The translations under genes and the position numbers were made by a program. Below are positions 1 through 7,591 of a DNA stretch of 64,000 nucleotides, in pieces. The stretch's first letter is position 1. Every line of letters begins with the position of its first letter. A model generated the notes under the pieces. That model did not search any database and was not told the origin of the DNA. It saw only the letters and a program-made list of their open reading frames with translations. This DNA comes from an uncultured Dorea sp. (lineage in GTDB: Bacteria > Bacillota > Clostridia > Lachnospirales > Lachnospiraceae): positions 1 to 64,000 of the forward strand of contig CAPEBR010000021.1 in assembly GCA_948602995.1 (NCBI GenBank), read 5' to 3'.

Positions 1-77
1 GACCACGCTCGGCGCGCAAAGCGTGCAAGCCCCTCATGAGTGAGGGGATGGGGGAGTTGAAGTGGGCTTGCCCACTT
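1..77. other. Two short hairpins ahead of the first gene
   Basis: Two perfect stem-loops are seen: CCCCTCA/TGAGGGG at 30-47 and AAGTGGG/CCCACTT at 60-77. Neither has a strong T-run, so they may be the tail of a terminator or part of the leader of the gene that starts at 110. The context to the left lies outside the window. Confidence 0.4.
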
Positions 78-109
78 TGTTCGTAAATCGATTTGAGAAG
101 GAAAATTTT

Positions 110-577
110 ATGAGAAGAAATGATAGAGAAATTACCGAACAAAATAGAATGATGGAGATTCTTTCGGCATGTGAGTGTTGCCGATTAGGACTCATGGATG
201 AAAATGGTGCCTATATTGTACCTTTAAATTTTGGTTATGAAGAAGTGGATGGAAAAATTTTCTTATATTTTCATGGAGCGGCTGACGGAAAGAAGTTTGA
301 ACTAATCAGAATGCAAAAAAAGGCTTCCTTTGAGTTGGATAGAAAACATCAGCTTATAGAAGGTGAGATTGCCTGCGCGTATTCCTACTTATACCAATCT
401 ATTATGGGGAATGGTATGATTCAGATACTGAATAATTATGAAGAAAAAATCCATGCGCTTAGAATGTTAATGTCTCATTATTCCGATAAAAAGGATTGGA
501 ATTTCAAAAAAGAGCAGGTTGAAAAGATTGCTGTTATAAAAATGGAAGTTACGAATTGGTCATGTAAAGAACATTAA
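110..577 (+). CDS. Pyridoxamine 5'-phosphate oxidase-like flavoprotein (NimA/nitroimidazole-resistance type)
   Basis: A protein of 155 residues resembling the NimA-like split-barrel FMN-binding family, whose members reduce or sequester small molecules in the cytoplasm. It starts MRRNDREITE and carries a CRLG motif near residue 24, VPLNFGY near residue 40 and FHGAADGKK near residue 57, all typical of the family. The ATG at 110 is chosen because GAGAAGGA precedes it at good spacing; an upstream GTG at 62 has no ribosome site. It stands alone, with the toxin-antitoxin locus downstream. The exact substrate cannot be inferred. Confidence 0.75.
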   Translation: MRRNDREITEQNRMMEILSACECCRLGLMDENGAYIVPLNFGYEEVDGKIFLYFHGAADGKKFELIRMQKKASFELDRKHQLIEGEIACAYSYLYQSIMGNGMIQILNNYEEKIHALRMLMSHYSDKKDWNFKKEQVEKIAVIKMEVTNWSCKEH

Positions 578-628
578 ATCCTGTTTTATAAAACGGATAA
601 CGGTGGAGTTCGAACGGAGGAAGGTCTA

Positions 629-657
629 TTGACTTTCTGCTTTATACTTGCTAGTAT
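629..657 (+). promoter_or_regulatory. Promoter of the type III toxin-antitoxin RNA
   Basis: TTGACT (629-634), a 17-base spacer and TAGTAT (652-657; TATATT at 655-660 is an alternative) form a plausible vegetative promoter. Transcription would start near 665, just ahead of the antitoxin repeat. Confidence 0.5.
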
Positions 658-664
658 ATTAGTA

Positions 665-751
665 CAAAGAAAGTTTACCGCTGACCGATATGCGGTATAT
701 AAATGGTTGGGTTGAAAGTTTAGTCCTTCGCCGAAAGGTGAGGGACTTTTT
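665..751 (+). ncRNA. Candidate type III antitoxin RNA (CptI-like), one full 45-nt unit
   Basis: GAAAGTTTA occurs at 669-677 and again at 714-722, exactly 45 bases apart, so the transcript has one complete repeat unit and the beginning of a second. In type III systems the toxin cuts such RNA at the repeat borders and is held inactive by the released pseudoknotted units. The RNA is followed at once by a terminator and then the toxin gene, the standard order. Known loci that I recall have more repeats, so this would be a minimal array. Confidence 0.55.
722..751 (+). terminator. Leaky terminator between antitoxin RNA and toxin gene
   Basis: An 11-base stem (722-732 with 737-747, two imperfect pairs) closed by a GAAA tetraloop runs straight into TTTTT. 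Type III loci use such a terminator to keep antitoxin RNA in excess over toxin mRNA. Confidence 0.7.
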
Positions 752-779
752 CCATATTGCTGCAGAGAGGATGGAACGA

Positions 780-1250
780 ATGAAGAAAACGGGGTTCTAT
801 ATCATAAAGGACAGATTTTTTGAGGATATGCCTGATCCGTATCTCAAGGAGAATAAGGCAGGCAATAGACCACATTATTATTGTTTTGAAGATAATGCTA
901 CAGGAATTTATTGGATGATACCTCTTTCTAGTAGAATAGATAAGTTTCGTAAAATAATAGAGAAAAAGGAACAATTAGGGAAACCTTGTGACATTCTGCA
1001 TATTGCGAAGTTGGATGATAATAGAGAAAGTGTATTTTTAATACAAGATATGTTTCCGATTACAGAAGAATACATAGAACGTGAGTATACGATTGCCGGA
1101 AATCATTTGATGCTGACCAGTGAACATACGGCAAAGGTCATTGAACAGAAAGCAAGAAAAATTGGGGGAATGTTAAAGCGTGGTGTGAAGTTTATGCCTA
1201 CACAGCCGGATGTGTTATCAATATTAGAGAAATTAAAGCAGAAAGAATAG
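780..1250 (+). CDS. Type III toxin-antitoxin endoribonuclease, CptN/ToxN-like
   Basis: A protein of 156 residues that would act as a sequence-specific RNase neutralised by the upstream RNA. It contains DPYLKENKAGNRP, HYYCF and IYWMIPLSS in its first half, then LDDNRESVFLIQDMFPITE; I recognise this pattern as the CptN branch of the ToxN/AbiQ superfamily, where the PLSS/PLTS segment lines the active site. The ATG at 780 is preferred: AGAGAGGA lies about 8 bases upstream, and more upstream in-frame starts fall inside the RNA repeat and terminator. The assignment rests on protein pattern plus the repeat-terminator-toxin order. Phage defence or plasmid-style maintenance are the known roles of the family. 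Confidence 0.7.
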   Translation: MKKTGFYIIKDRFFEDMPDPYLKENKAGNRPHYYCFEDNATGIYWMIPLSSRIDKFRKIIEKKEQLGKPCDILHIAKLDDNRESVFLIQDMFPITEEYIEREYTIAGNHLMLTSEHTAKVIEQKARKIGGMLKRGVKFMPTQPDVLSILEKLKQKE

Positions 1251-1488
1251 TTCTTGCTGGCTCTATTTTGGCTCTGATAATTTGGCACGAAAAAAATCAG
1301 ATAAAATTCAGAAAATATGAACACAAAACGACACAAACGTGTACTGAAAAGTACCTAGATTATCCTATCCGCACCCGATTAGGAATAGAAGGCAGATACA
1401 CGGGGCAAACAGAGCAATCAGGAATAATAGAGAGAAGGGGGAAATACAGAGGAATTAGGAATCAGTCAGGGCGAGGAGAAGATGGGTA

Positions 1489-1668
1489 ATGGAAGGCAAA
1501 AATTTTATGACGGTTGAGGAAGTGGCGCAGAAGTTGAATGTTTCAAAGTCTTATGCCTACAAGGTTGTCCTGGAGCTGAATGCGGAAATGCGCGAGCTTG
1601 GCTACCTGACAGTCAGCGGCAGGGTGAACACAAATTTCTTCCGTAAGAAATTGTGTTATAGCGAGTAG
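1489..1668 (+). CDS. Small helix-turn-helix protein, excisionase-like
   Basis: A 59-residue protein with the pattern MTVEEVAQKLNVSKSYAYK, a winged helix-turn-helix of the kind found in excisionases of integrative elements in Firmicutes, followed by ELNAEMRELGYLTVSGRVN. AGGAG at 1474-1478 precedes the start by 10 bases. It lies just upstream of an integrase start codon context at 1845, matching the usual xis-int order. Its last codons form the first copy of a degenerate repeat. The element it belonged to is no longer complete here. Confidence 0.7.
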   Translation: MEGKNFMTVEEVAQKLNVSKSYAYKVVLELNAEMRELGYLTVSGRVNTNFFRKKLCYSE

Positions 1669-1760
1669 TTTTTCGTAAGGAATTATGTTGCAGTGAATAG
1701 TTTTCCGTAAGAAGTTGCAATGAGTAATTTTTCAGTAAGGATTTGTGTTATAGCAAAAAG
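1639..1760 (+). repeat. Degenerate tandem repeat, about 27-33 bp, four copies
   Basis: Four related copies begin at about 1639, 1672, 1704 and 1731, with a core like TTCCGTAAGAAATTGTGTTA and an end like AGCGAGTAGTTT. The first copy encodes the C-terminus of the excisionase-like protein; the others lie downstream of its stop. They could be binding sites for recombination proteins or simple duplications of the gene end. Confidence 0.6.
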
Positions 1761-1844
1761 TGTAGACATTTTTAGAATGTTGCCGAGGCTGACGGCAGAT
1801 TTTGTTATTACTGCAATCAGCGTTGGGGAAAGGAGCGTGAGCAT

Positions 1845-2265
1845 ATGGCTGTATACAAAGATGGCGACAAGTGGCGCGTCATTTACCGATTGCATCAGCT
1901 TACGATCCCTAATAGAGAAATCCTTGGAATCTATACAGATAAGATCCGCTCCTGGTTTCAGTCAAAGATCACCAGCAATACTGCAAGATGGAATCATTTC
2001 TGCAACGCAGTGAAAACAGGAAACGCCGCAGATTTTCAGACATTATTTAACGAAATTATGTCTGAATCCATCAGTATCCGGGACACTTTTGTCAAGAAGG
2101 AACTGAAAGAAAACTTTTACCATGGCATGTTACTTGGGTTGCTGCAGACAGTCTCGGACTGGATCGTAAAATCTAATTTGGAATTATGATATGAAGGTAA
2201 TCCACACGTATGGAATCGCCTGTTACAAGAAGTCCTGCAGGATTGCATACAAGAGAAATGCTTAG
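1845..2265 (+). pseudogene. Chimeric remnant: integrase N-terminus joined to AAA-ATPase/DUF1703 C-terminus
   Basis: The open frame 1845-2189 begins MAVYKDGDKWRVIYR, typical of the arm-binding start of Tn916-type integrases, with AAAGGAG upstream. At about residue 17 it switches to LTIPNREI...WFQSKITS...FYHGMLLGLLQT, which is the C-terminal part of AAA-ATPase-like/PD-(D/E)XK proteins (PF09820/DUF1703). After the stop at 2189 a further piece (2191-2265, KVIHTYGIACYKKSCR) looks like the very end of the same ATPase family, so an internal deletion is also present. The ATP-binding half is missing. No function is expected. Confidence 0.7.
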
Positions 2266-2350
2266 GAACTGTATGTAACATGCCGATGATCAAAGCAACA
2301 CCAAGTCTCCTTTGAATCAGAATGAAATGATACGTCAAAATCAAAGAGCC

Positions 2351-2386
2351 GCTCCCGCTACCTCTAAAAACGTCAGTAGCGAGAGC
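2351..2386 (-). terminator. Probable terminator after spoVAE
   Basis: An 11-base imperfect stem (2351-2361 with 2376-2386) lies 43 bases past the spoVAE stop. Read on the minus strand it is followed by a weak T-rich stretch. Confidence 0.45.
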
Positions 2387-2428
2387 GACAGCCTCGTTTT
2401 ACGAATGAGTGCGGAGAGGCAACTTTCC

Positions 2429-2785
2429 CTACTTCTTCATCTTAGGCGAAAACACCACAGATGCCAGATACCCAAATACCAGCGCCGCCGACACTCCCAC
2501 TGCACTCGCCTTAAATCCCCCAAGGAAGATTCCAATAAATCCTTCCTTATCCACCGCTTCCTTAACTCCCTTCCAGAGAAGATTCCCAAAACCGGCAAGA
2601 GGCACGCTCGCCCCCGCCCCGGCAAAATCCTGAAACGGCTGATAAATCTGCAGTGCGCCAAGCACCGCACCCGAACAGACAAGCAGCACCATAATTCTCC
2701 CCGGCATCAGCTTAGTCCTGTCCAGTAAAATCTGAACAAGGGCACAGATCAGCCCTCCTACCCAAAAAGCATTAATATATTCCAT
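2429..2785 (-). CDS. spoVAE: Stage V sporulation protein AE (SpoVAE)
   Basis: A 118-residue membrane protein of the SpoVA channel, which moves calcium-dipicolinic acid across the inner spore membrane during sporulation and germination. It is hydrophobic throughout, with the conserved ASVPLAGFGN near residue 60 and GFIGIFLGGF near 83. AGGAGG precedes the ATG. It is the last gene after spoVAD on the minus strand, with a G-rich inverted repeat filling the gap between them. Expression under sigma-G in the forespore is expected from the family; no promoter was confidently seen. Confidence 0.9.
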   Translation of the reverse strand: MEYINAFWVGGLICALVQILLDRTKLMPGRIMVLLVCSGAVLGALQIYQPFQDFAGAGASVPLAGFGNLLWKGVKEAVDKEGFIGIFLGGFKASAVGVSAALVFGYLASVVFSPKMKK

Positions 2786-2800
2786 AACAACCTCCTATTT

Positions 2801-2862
2801 TGACTGCTTCGCAGTTAGGGACGGGGCAGCCCAGCCCCCTGCTGCGTTCCCCCGTCCCCTAG
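2801..2862. repeat. G-rich inverted repeat between spoVAD and spoVAE
   Basis: TGACTGCTTCGCAGTT (2801-2816, a small hairpin) is followed by GGGACGGGG (2818-2826), a spacer, and the reverse complement CCCCGTCCCCTA (2850-2861). The spoVAD stop codon (2859-2861) lies inside the right arm. Related elements occur elsewhere in the window. Confidence 0.7.
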
Positions 2863-3878
2863 CAATGTTCAAGCACAATTCCATGGGCGATTCCGGGTAC
2901 ACTGGCGCCTTCATTGAAACTAACAGTTGACATAAGCGCCCCTGTGGGGACAAATAATACACGCTTCCACTCTCCGCGCTCAATTTTCGGCAGGATATAT
3001 GCTGACAATGTGGAAGCTGCGCAGCCGCAGCCGCTGCCGCCTGCATGAGTATCCTGCTTTTCCTGATCAAAAATTGTCATACCACAGTCCATATGGTTCT
3101 TTTTAATATCGTATCCCTTTCCGGTAACTAGATCAAACAAAATACTCTGCCCTACATACCCCAGATCCCCGGTTATAATCCGGTTATAATCCTCCGGCAT
3201 CCGTCCAAAATCCTCAAGATTACGAACAATCGTATCACACGCCGCAGGTGCCATACATGCACCCATATTCTGAGAATCTTTAAGTCCGTAATCCACAATC
3301 TTGCCCACAGTAACTCCGGTAATCCGGACATGGCTCCGCCTTTTTCCCACAAGAAATGCTCCGCTTCCTGTCACAGTCCAGTGAGCAGATAGCGGCCGCT
3401 GGCTGGCATAGCTTAGTGGAAAACGGAACTCCTTTTCCACGCTTCCAAAATGGCTTGATGTAACCGCAAGCATATATTCTCCGTAACCAGCCGCCACTCC
3501 CATGGATGCAAGTGCAATTGCCTCTCCCGAGGTGGAACACGCACCATAAAGTCCAAACATAGGAATCTCCAGATCCTCCACTCCAATAGAAGTGGCAATT
3601 CCCTGCCGGAGCAGATCTCCTCCGTAGAGATACCGTACCTGCGACTGGCTGATATGCGCCTTCCCCATAGCCAGAAGACACGCCTCCTTCTGCATGGTGC
3701 TCTCTGCCTCCTCCCATGAATCGGCTCCAAATAAATCATCTTCACCTACCAGGTCAAACATCTTTCCGAGAGGCCCCTCCCCTTCCTTCTTACCGACGAC
3801 AGACGCACTGCTAATAAGAAATGGCGACTCCGCAAACTCAATACTCTGCGTTCCCTTAATATGACTCTCCTGCTTCAT
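2859..3878 (-). CDS. spoVAD: Stage V sporulation protein AD (SpoVAD)
   Basis: A 339-residue thiolase-fold protein that binds dipicolinic acid for the SpoVA channel. Family landmarks include GTQSIEF near the start, GPLGKMFD, GLYGACSTSGE near residue 120, DLGYVGQSI and a C-terminal GCGCAAS/GASVPGIAHG region. The ATG at 3878 (MKQESHIKG) is preferred over a TTG nine bases upstream because GGAG sits 11 bases before it. spoVAE follows. In relatives spoVAC lies directly upstream; here about 3.7 kb of unrelated DNA intervenes. Confidence 0.92.
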   Translation of the reverse strand: MKQESHIKGTQSIEFAESPFLISSASVVGKKEGEGPLGKMFDLVGEDDLFGADSWEEAESTMQKEACLLAMGKAHISQSQVRYLYGGDLLRQGIATSIGVEDLEIPMFGLYGACSTSGEAIALASMGVAAGYGEYMLAVTSSHFGSVEKEFRFPLSYASQRPLSAHWTVTGSGAFLVGKRRSHVRITGVTVGKIVDYGLKDSQNMGACMAPAACDTIVRNLEDFGRMPEDYNRIITGDLGYVGQSILFDLVTGKGYDIKKNHMDCGMTIFDQEKQDTHAGGSGCGCAASTLSAYILPKIERGEWKRVLFVPTGALMSTVSFNEGASVPGIAHGIVLEHC

Positions 3879-3974
3879 ACACACCAACTCTCCATCTTTT
3901 AATTTATAAGAGCTAGTATGTGTGTATCGCGAAAAAATATACGTAACTATTCAACAGATCTGCAAAAGGTATGC

Positions 3975-5228
3975 TCAAAAGAACGCTTCCCGGGCCTGCT
4001 CATTCATCCATTCCATCAGCAGAGCTAAATCTTCATCCTCAAGCAGTCTCCTTGATGCTTCCCCTGTGATATCCCACATTGGGAATACGGCATTCATATC
4101 TTCAGCGATGACAACCACCTCTGTCTCATAGCTTTCAACGATATCCCGGATCTCCTCCATCTCCGGCTGCTGGTGGTCCGCCAGTGTACTAAAGGAACCC
4201 CGGCCATCTGCGAACTTCTTCATATTCTCTTCCTTTAAAAAATACTGAACAACCTCCTTTGCCCGCTCCGTATTCTTTCCTTCTGCCGGTATACTGAGCC
4301 AGTCCCCGGGATTCACGATCAGTACAGAGCCCTCCTCTAAAACCGGATAGGGCACTACCTTAAATTCAAATCCGGGGTCCATAGACTTAACCTTTTCTGC
4401 CGCCTCTGTCCCAGTCATCATAAAAGGCGACTCCCCCTTTACAAATTCCTCCAGATCATCTGATAACGGCTCTGTCTCTAATGCCTTTTTTCTGTCTATA
4501 TATCCTCTCGTACAAAAATCCCTGGCAAGGGTAAATCCTCTTAGAAGATAGTCGCTTAGTTCCTTTTCTCCATCATCAATCCTCTTAAGCTTTCCTTCCA
4601 TCACACCGCTTTTATAGAGTGGATAAAGACTTTTTGCAAGAACCATCGTTCTTATGGAAGTATCATTATTAGCAATCACCGGGGTGATTCCGCATGTTTT
4701 AAAATATTCGCATATATCCACCCATTCCTCCAGTGTCCCGGGCACCTTCTGACCATGCTCCTGTAAGATCTTCAGATTGCAGTACATGCCAAAGGATGAC
4801 AGGGTAAGCGGTATCCTGCATATCTTTCTTCCGCGGGATTTCATCTGTTCTTTCATATTTTGCGGAAACGGAAGATCACGGACAAGTCCTGCCATATCTT
4901 CCAGGCCTCCGCTCCCTGTTAGCTTCCGTGCTGTGTCCCTGCTGGTCAGAATGATGTCATCTAACTGCCCTGTGTCCTCCCGGTTCTGCCACATATCATA
5001 GTAATCATAATTCTCCCGCTCTTCATAGGATACACTCGTGTCAGAATGTTCTTCCATGTAATCAGCAAGGATGTCCTCTATAACTTCCTTATCGGCTGTC
5101 TCACTCTTATTACCTGACATAGTAAGCGAAGCTTCCTTGCGCTCCCTGGAGCATCCTGCCGTAACAAGTATTCCTGCTGCTAATATAAGTGCAGCTGTCC
5201 TTTTCCACCTCATGCCAGAAATCTTCAC
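3975..5228 (-). CDS. Extracellular solute-binding lipoprotein (family 1 type)
   Basis: About 417 residues with a basic start, hydrophobic signal and lipobox VTAGC, so it should be a membrane-anchored lipoprotein. The body (residues ~40-410) follows the sugar-binding ABC receptor pattern: a DDIILTSRD strand, GKVPGTLEEWVDICEYF-like helix, a GESPFMMTG segment and NPGDWLSIPAEGKN near the end. No permease or ATPase genes are beside it, so it may be an orphan receptor or sensor. Start is uncertain: GTG at 5228 has GAAAGG upstream; ATG at 5213 is an alternative. It lies within the DNA separating spoVAC from spoVAD. Confidence 0.75.
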   Translation of the reverse strand: MKISGMRWKRTAALILAAGILVTAGCSRERKEASLTMSGNKSETADKEVIEDILADYMEEHSDTSVSYEERENYDYYDMWQNREDTGQLDDIILTSRDTARKLTGSGGLEDMAGLVRDLPFPQNMKEQMKSRGRKICRIPLTLSSFGMYCNLKILQEHGQKVPGTLEEWVDICEYFKTCGITPVIANNDTSIRTMVLAKSLYPLYKSGVMEGKLKRIDDGEKELSDYLLRGFTLARDFCTRGYIDRKKALETEPLSDDLEEFVKGESPFMMTGTEAAEKVKSMDPGFEFKVVPYPVLEEGSVLIVNPGDWLSIPAEGKNTERAKEVVQYFLKEENMKKFADGRGSFSTLADHQQPEMEEIRDIVESYETEVVVIAEDMNAVFPMWDITGEASRRLLEDEDLALLMEWMNEQAREAFF

Positions 5229-5361
5229 AATTATCACTTTCCTTTCAAAATATCGGATGTGCGCCGGCATACTTCTCTGCCGGAGCAATCGCTTATAGCC
5301 ATGATAAGTGTAACATATCCATATATTTTTGTCTACGCTGGGCTGAACTGTTACTTCTTAA

Positions 5362-5390
5362 TAGACATCATAAGGCAAATAGTGTATAAT
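5362..5390 (+). promoter_or_regulatory. Promoter of the secreted-protein gene
   Basis: TAGACA (5362-5367), a 17-base spacer and a consensus TATAAT (5385-5390) lie 51 bases upstream of the gene starting at 5442. Confidence 0.7.
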
Positions 5391-5441
5391 TTAAAGCAGA
5401 ATCATTTAGGAATATAATATAGAAAAGGGGGATTTTCAAGT

Positions 5442-6062
5442 ATGAAAATATCAAGAAAAACGGTGGTACGTTGTCTGTTCATGTGTATGTTTTTAATAGC
5501 CTTCATGTCCACACAGCGTATAAATGCGGAGGCTGCATCAAAAAAATCGCAGGCTGTCAAAGCTTATAAAAAGTTTTTGTCCAAAAAAACAATCAGCTGG
5601 AACAATGGCAAGAAGAAAGTACAGTCTTCCAAATGCAAGTTTGGACTGGTGTACATTGACAAGGATTCTGTACCGGAGCTATTTGTAGATGCAAGCGGTG
5701 CAGGTACGCAGCATATTGATGGCGCCTACCAGCTTTATACCTTCAGGAAGGGAAAGGTACGGTTAGTCTGCAACATTACAGATATGTTTAGCTATTACAA
5801 AAAGACAGGCATCTTTACAACCGGCACAATGCTTCATGGAGAATATATCTCATACCGGAAATTAACCGGTGCCTCCGAGAGACTCCGGCTGAGAACGGAA
5901 ACCGTATATTCGACACAGTATTTTGATGCAAAGAATAATCAGCTAACCAAGTCTCAGTTTGATCTTAAGCTGAAAAAACTGGTAGGAAAAAAGAAGGTAT
6001 CAATTCCGAAATGTTATTCGAATTCTGCGAAAAACAGGAAAAAGCTGGGCTTGGCATCTTAA
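5442..6062 (+). CDS. Secreted protein of unknown function
   Basis: A 206-residue protein with a clear signal peptide (basic MKISRKTVVR, hydrophobic core, cleavage likely after NAEAA near residue 32). The mature part is lysine-rich and has VYIDKDSVPELFVDASG, a pattern seen in many clostridial secreted proteins that report calcium-like DxDxDxxPEL loops. AAGGGGG precedes the ATG by about 10 bases. It forms a short plus-strand pair with the truncated ATPase gene. No enzymatic motif was recognised. Confidence 0.7.
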   Translation: MKISRKTVVRCLFMCMFLIAFMSTQRINAEAASKKSQAVKAYKKFLSKKTISWNNGKKKVQSSKCKFGLVYIDKDSVPELFVDASGAGTQHIDGAYQLYTFRKGKVRLVCNITDMFSYYKKTGIFTTGTMLHGEYISYRKLTGASERLRLRTETVYSTQYFDAKNNQLTKSQFDLKLKKLVGKKKVSIPKCYSNSAKNRKKLGLAS

Positions 6063-6090
6063 ATATATATTGTGATATGGAGTGAAATGC

Positions 6091-7374
6091 ATGGGAATTT
6101 ATCTGGACAGCCAGACAGCGTATACATTATATAAAGATGAAACAGGGAAGCAATATTTTGTAGATAAATCTCAGATGCTGGAGGAGCTTTTCCCTGTGGT
6201 AAAGGCTGGAAACAGCCATATCTGTGTTGTACGCCCCCGGAGGTTTGGAAAAACAGTGATGGCCAATATGATCGCAGCCTTTTTCTCCAGAGCGTGCAGC
6301 TCTGACGATATTTTCGGGACTCTTCAGATTGCTCAGGCGAGGGACTATAAAAAGCATTTGAACCAGTACCCGGTCATTCACATTTTCTTGAATGATACGG
6401 CGGGACAGTGTGCCAGTTACAGGCAGTATATAAGCAGGATTGAAAGATGTCTTGTCCGGGATTTGAGAAAAACGTACCCGAATGTGGAAATGGCGGAGGA
6501 CGAATCGGCAATTGATGCGCTTATGGACGTATATGCGGAAAATCCGTCGGAGAGGTTCATTTTTGTACTGGATGAATGGGATTACATTTTCCATCAGGAT
6601 TTTGCATCGGAGCCTGACAGAAAAGCATATCTGGCATTTCTGCGAAGTCTCCTGAAAGATCGCCCCTATGTCTTGTTTGCATACATGACAGGGATTCTAC
6701 CAATCGCAAAATATTCAAGCGGTTCGGAATTGAACATGTTTGCAGAGTATTCGATGGCAGATGAAGAGCGGTTTTCTGAGTATTTTGGCTTCATGGAATG
6801 TGAGGTGGATGCGTTGTATGACCGTTATGAAAAATGTACGGAAAGACCGTGTGTTTCGAGGGCAGGGCTGAGATACTGGTATGATGGATATCTGACTCAC
6901 GCCGGAAAAAGACTTTACAATCCCCGTTCCGTGGTGATGACACTGGAAAATAATAATTTGGGAAATTACTGGACGAGTTCAGGTCCATATGACGAGATTT
7001 ACTATTATATTCGAAATAATGTGGACGAGGTCCGGGATGGTCTGGCATTGATGGCGGCAGGGATGTCCGTCCCCGTGAAAATCCGTGAGTATGCGGCAAC
7101 GACCCCGGATTTGAAGACAAAAGAAGAGATTTTCTCTGCCATGGTAGTTTATTTAGTTTTGACGCAGAATATTTTTCTGAGAGTGCTGCTTCACAAACGC
7201 AGGCGTAGCGGTGGCTACGTCGAGGCTTGGGGAGTAGTGCTATCAGGAAAACAGGCAAGTCAAACTGCCAATTACTTAATATTCGTTGTACTAGCTTCAA
7301 TATTTCCTAAATCCAACAAAAAAGTCCCGGGGATATCTGCAAAGCAAATATCCCCGGGACAAGCGCACGCATAA
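6091..7374 (+). pseudogene. AAA-ATPase-like protein (PF09820/DUF1703), 3'-truncated
   Basis: The first ~350 residues match AAA-ATPase-like proteins of gut anaerobes: YFVDKS near the start, VVRPRRFGKT as the Walker A loop near residue 50, and FVLDEWD as Walker B near residue 160. The normal continuation after TKEEIFSAMVVY (about position 7151) is absent; the remaining ~75 codons (starting LVLTQNIF) do not look like the family's helical and PD-(D/E)XK nuclease part. The frame then runs into a terminator hairpin. ATG 6091 has GGAG 8 bases upstream. The family function is unknown; this copy is likely inactive. Confidence 0.7.
7324..7360 (-). terminator. Strong terminator of the valS-to-spoVAC transcript
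   Basis: Perfect 13-base arms GTCCCGGGGATAT (7324-7336) and its complement (7348-7360) with an 11-base loop. On the minus strand it is followed by TTTTTT, placing it just after the 65-residue gene. Confidence 0.9.
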
Positions 7375-7376
7375 CA

Positions 7377-7574
7377 TCAAAAGAAATTTTGCTCCAGCTC
7401 TCTCACAATCTGGCTCATTTCCGATTTGGTAGTAACATTCTTTGCCGCCTCTACTACCTGACGTTTTTCTTCATCATTCAATCTGGCATATGCATCCATT
7501 GCCCTGGGGCTTGCCCCTAGCTGAAAGCTTAAACCAATGGGCATATCATCTCTTTCGTCTGCTTTTCCTTCCAT
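7377..7574 (-). CDS. Small conserved-looking protein after spoVAC
   Basis: A 65-residue soluble protein starting MEGKADERDDMPIGLSFQLG and ending VRELEQNFF. It contains ASPRAMDAYARLNDEEKRQ, which I have seen as a short conserved protein in Lachnospiraceae without known function. GAGAGG precedes the ATG at 7574 by 8 bases; a longer frame upstream overlaps spoVAC and is unlikely. It is the last gene before the terminator, 17 bases after spoVAC, so it should be co-expressed with the sporulation genes. Confidence 0.7.
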   Translation of the reverse strand: MEGKADERDDMPIGLSFQLGASPRAMDAYARLNDEEKRQVVEAAKNVTTKSEMSQIVRELEQNFF

Positions 7575-7591
7575 AATTATTACCTCTCTTT

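Noticed and set aside
1639..1760. The tandem repeat as a CRISPR array
   Set aside because: Copies are adjacent and degenerate, with no unique spacers, and no cas gene is nearby.
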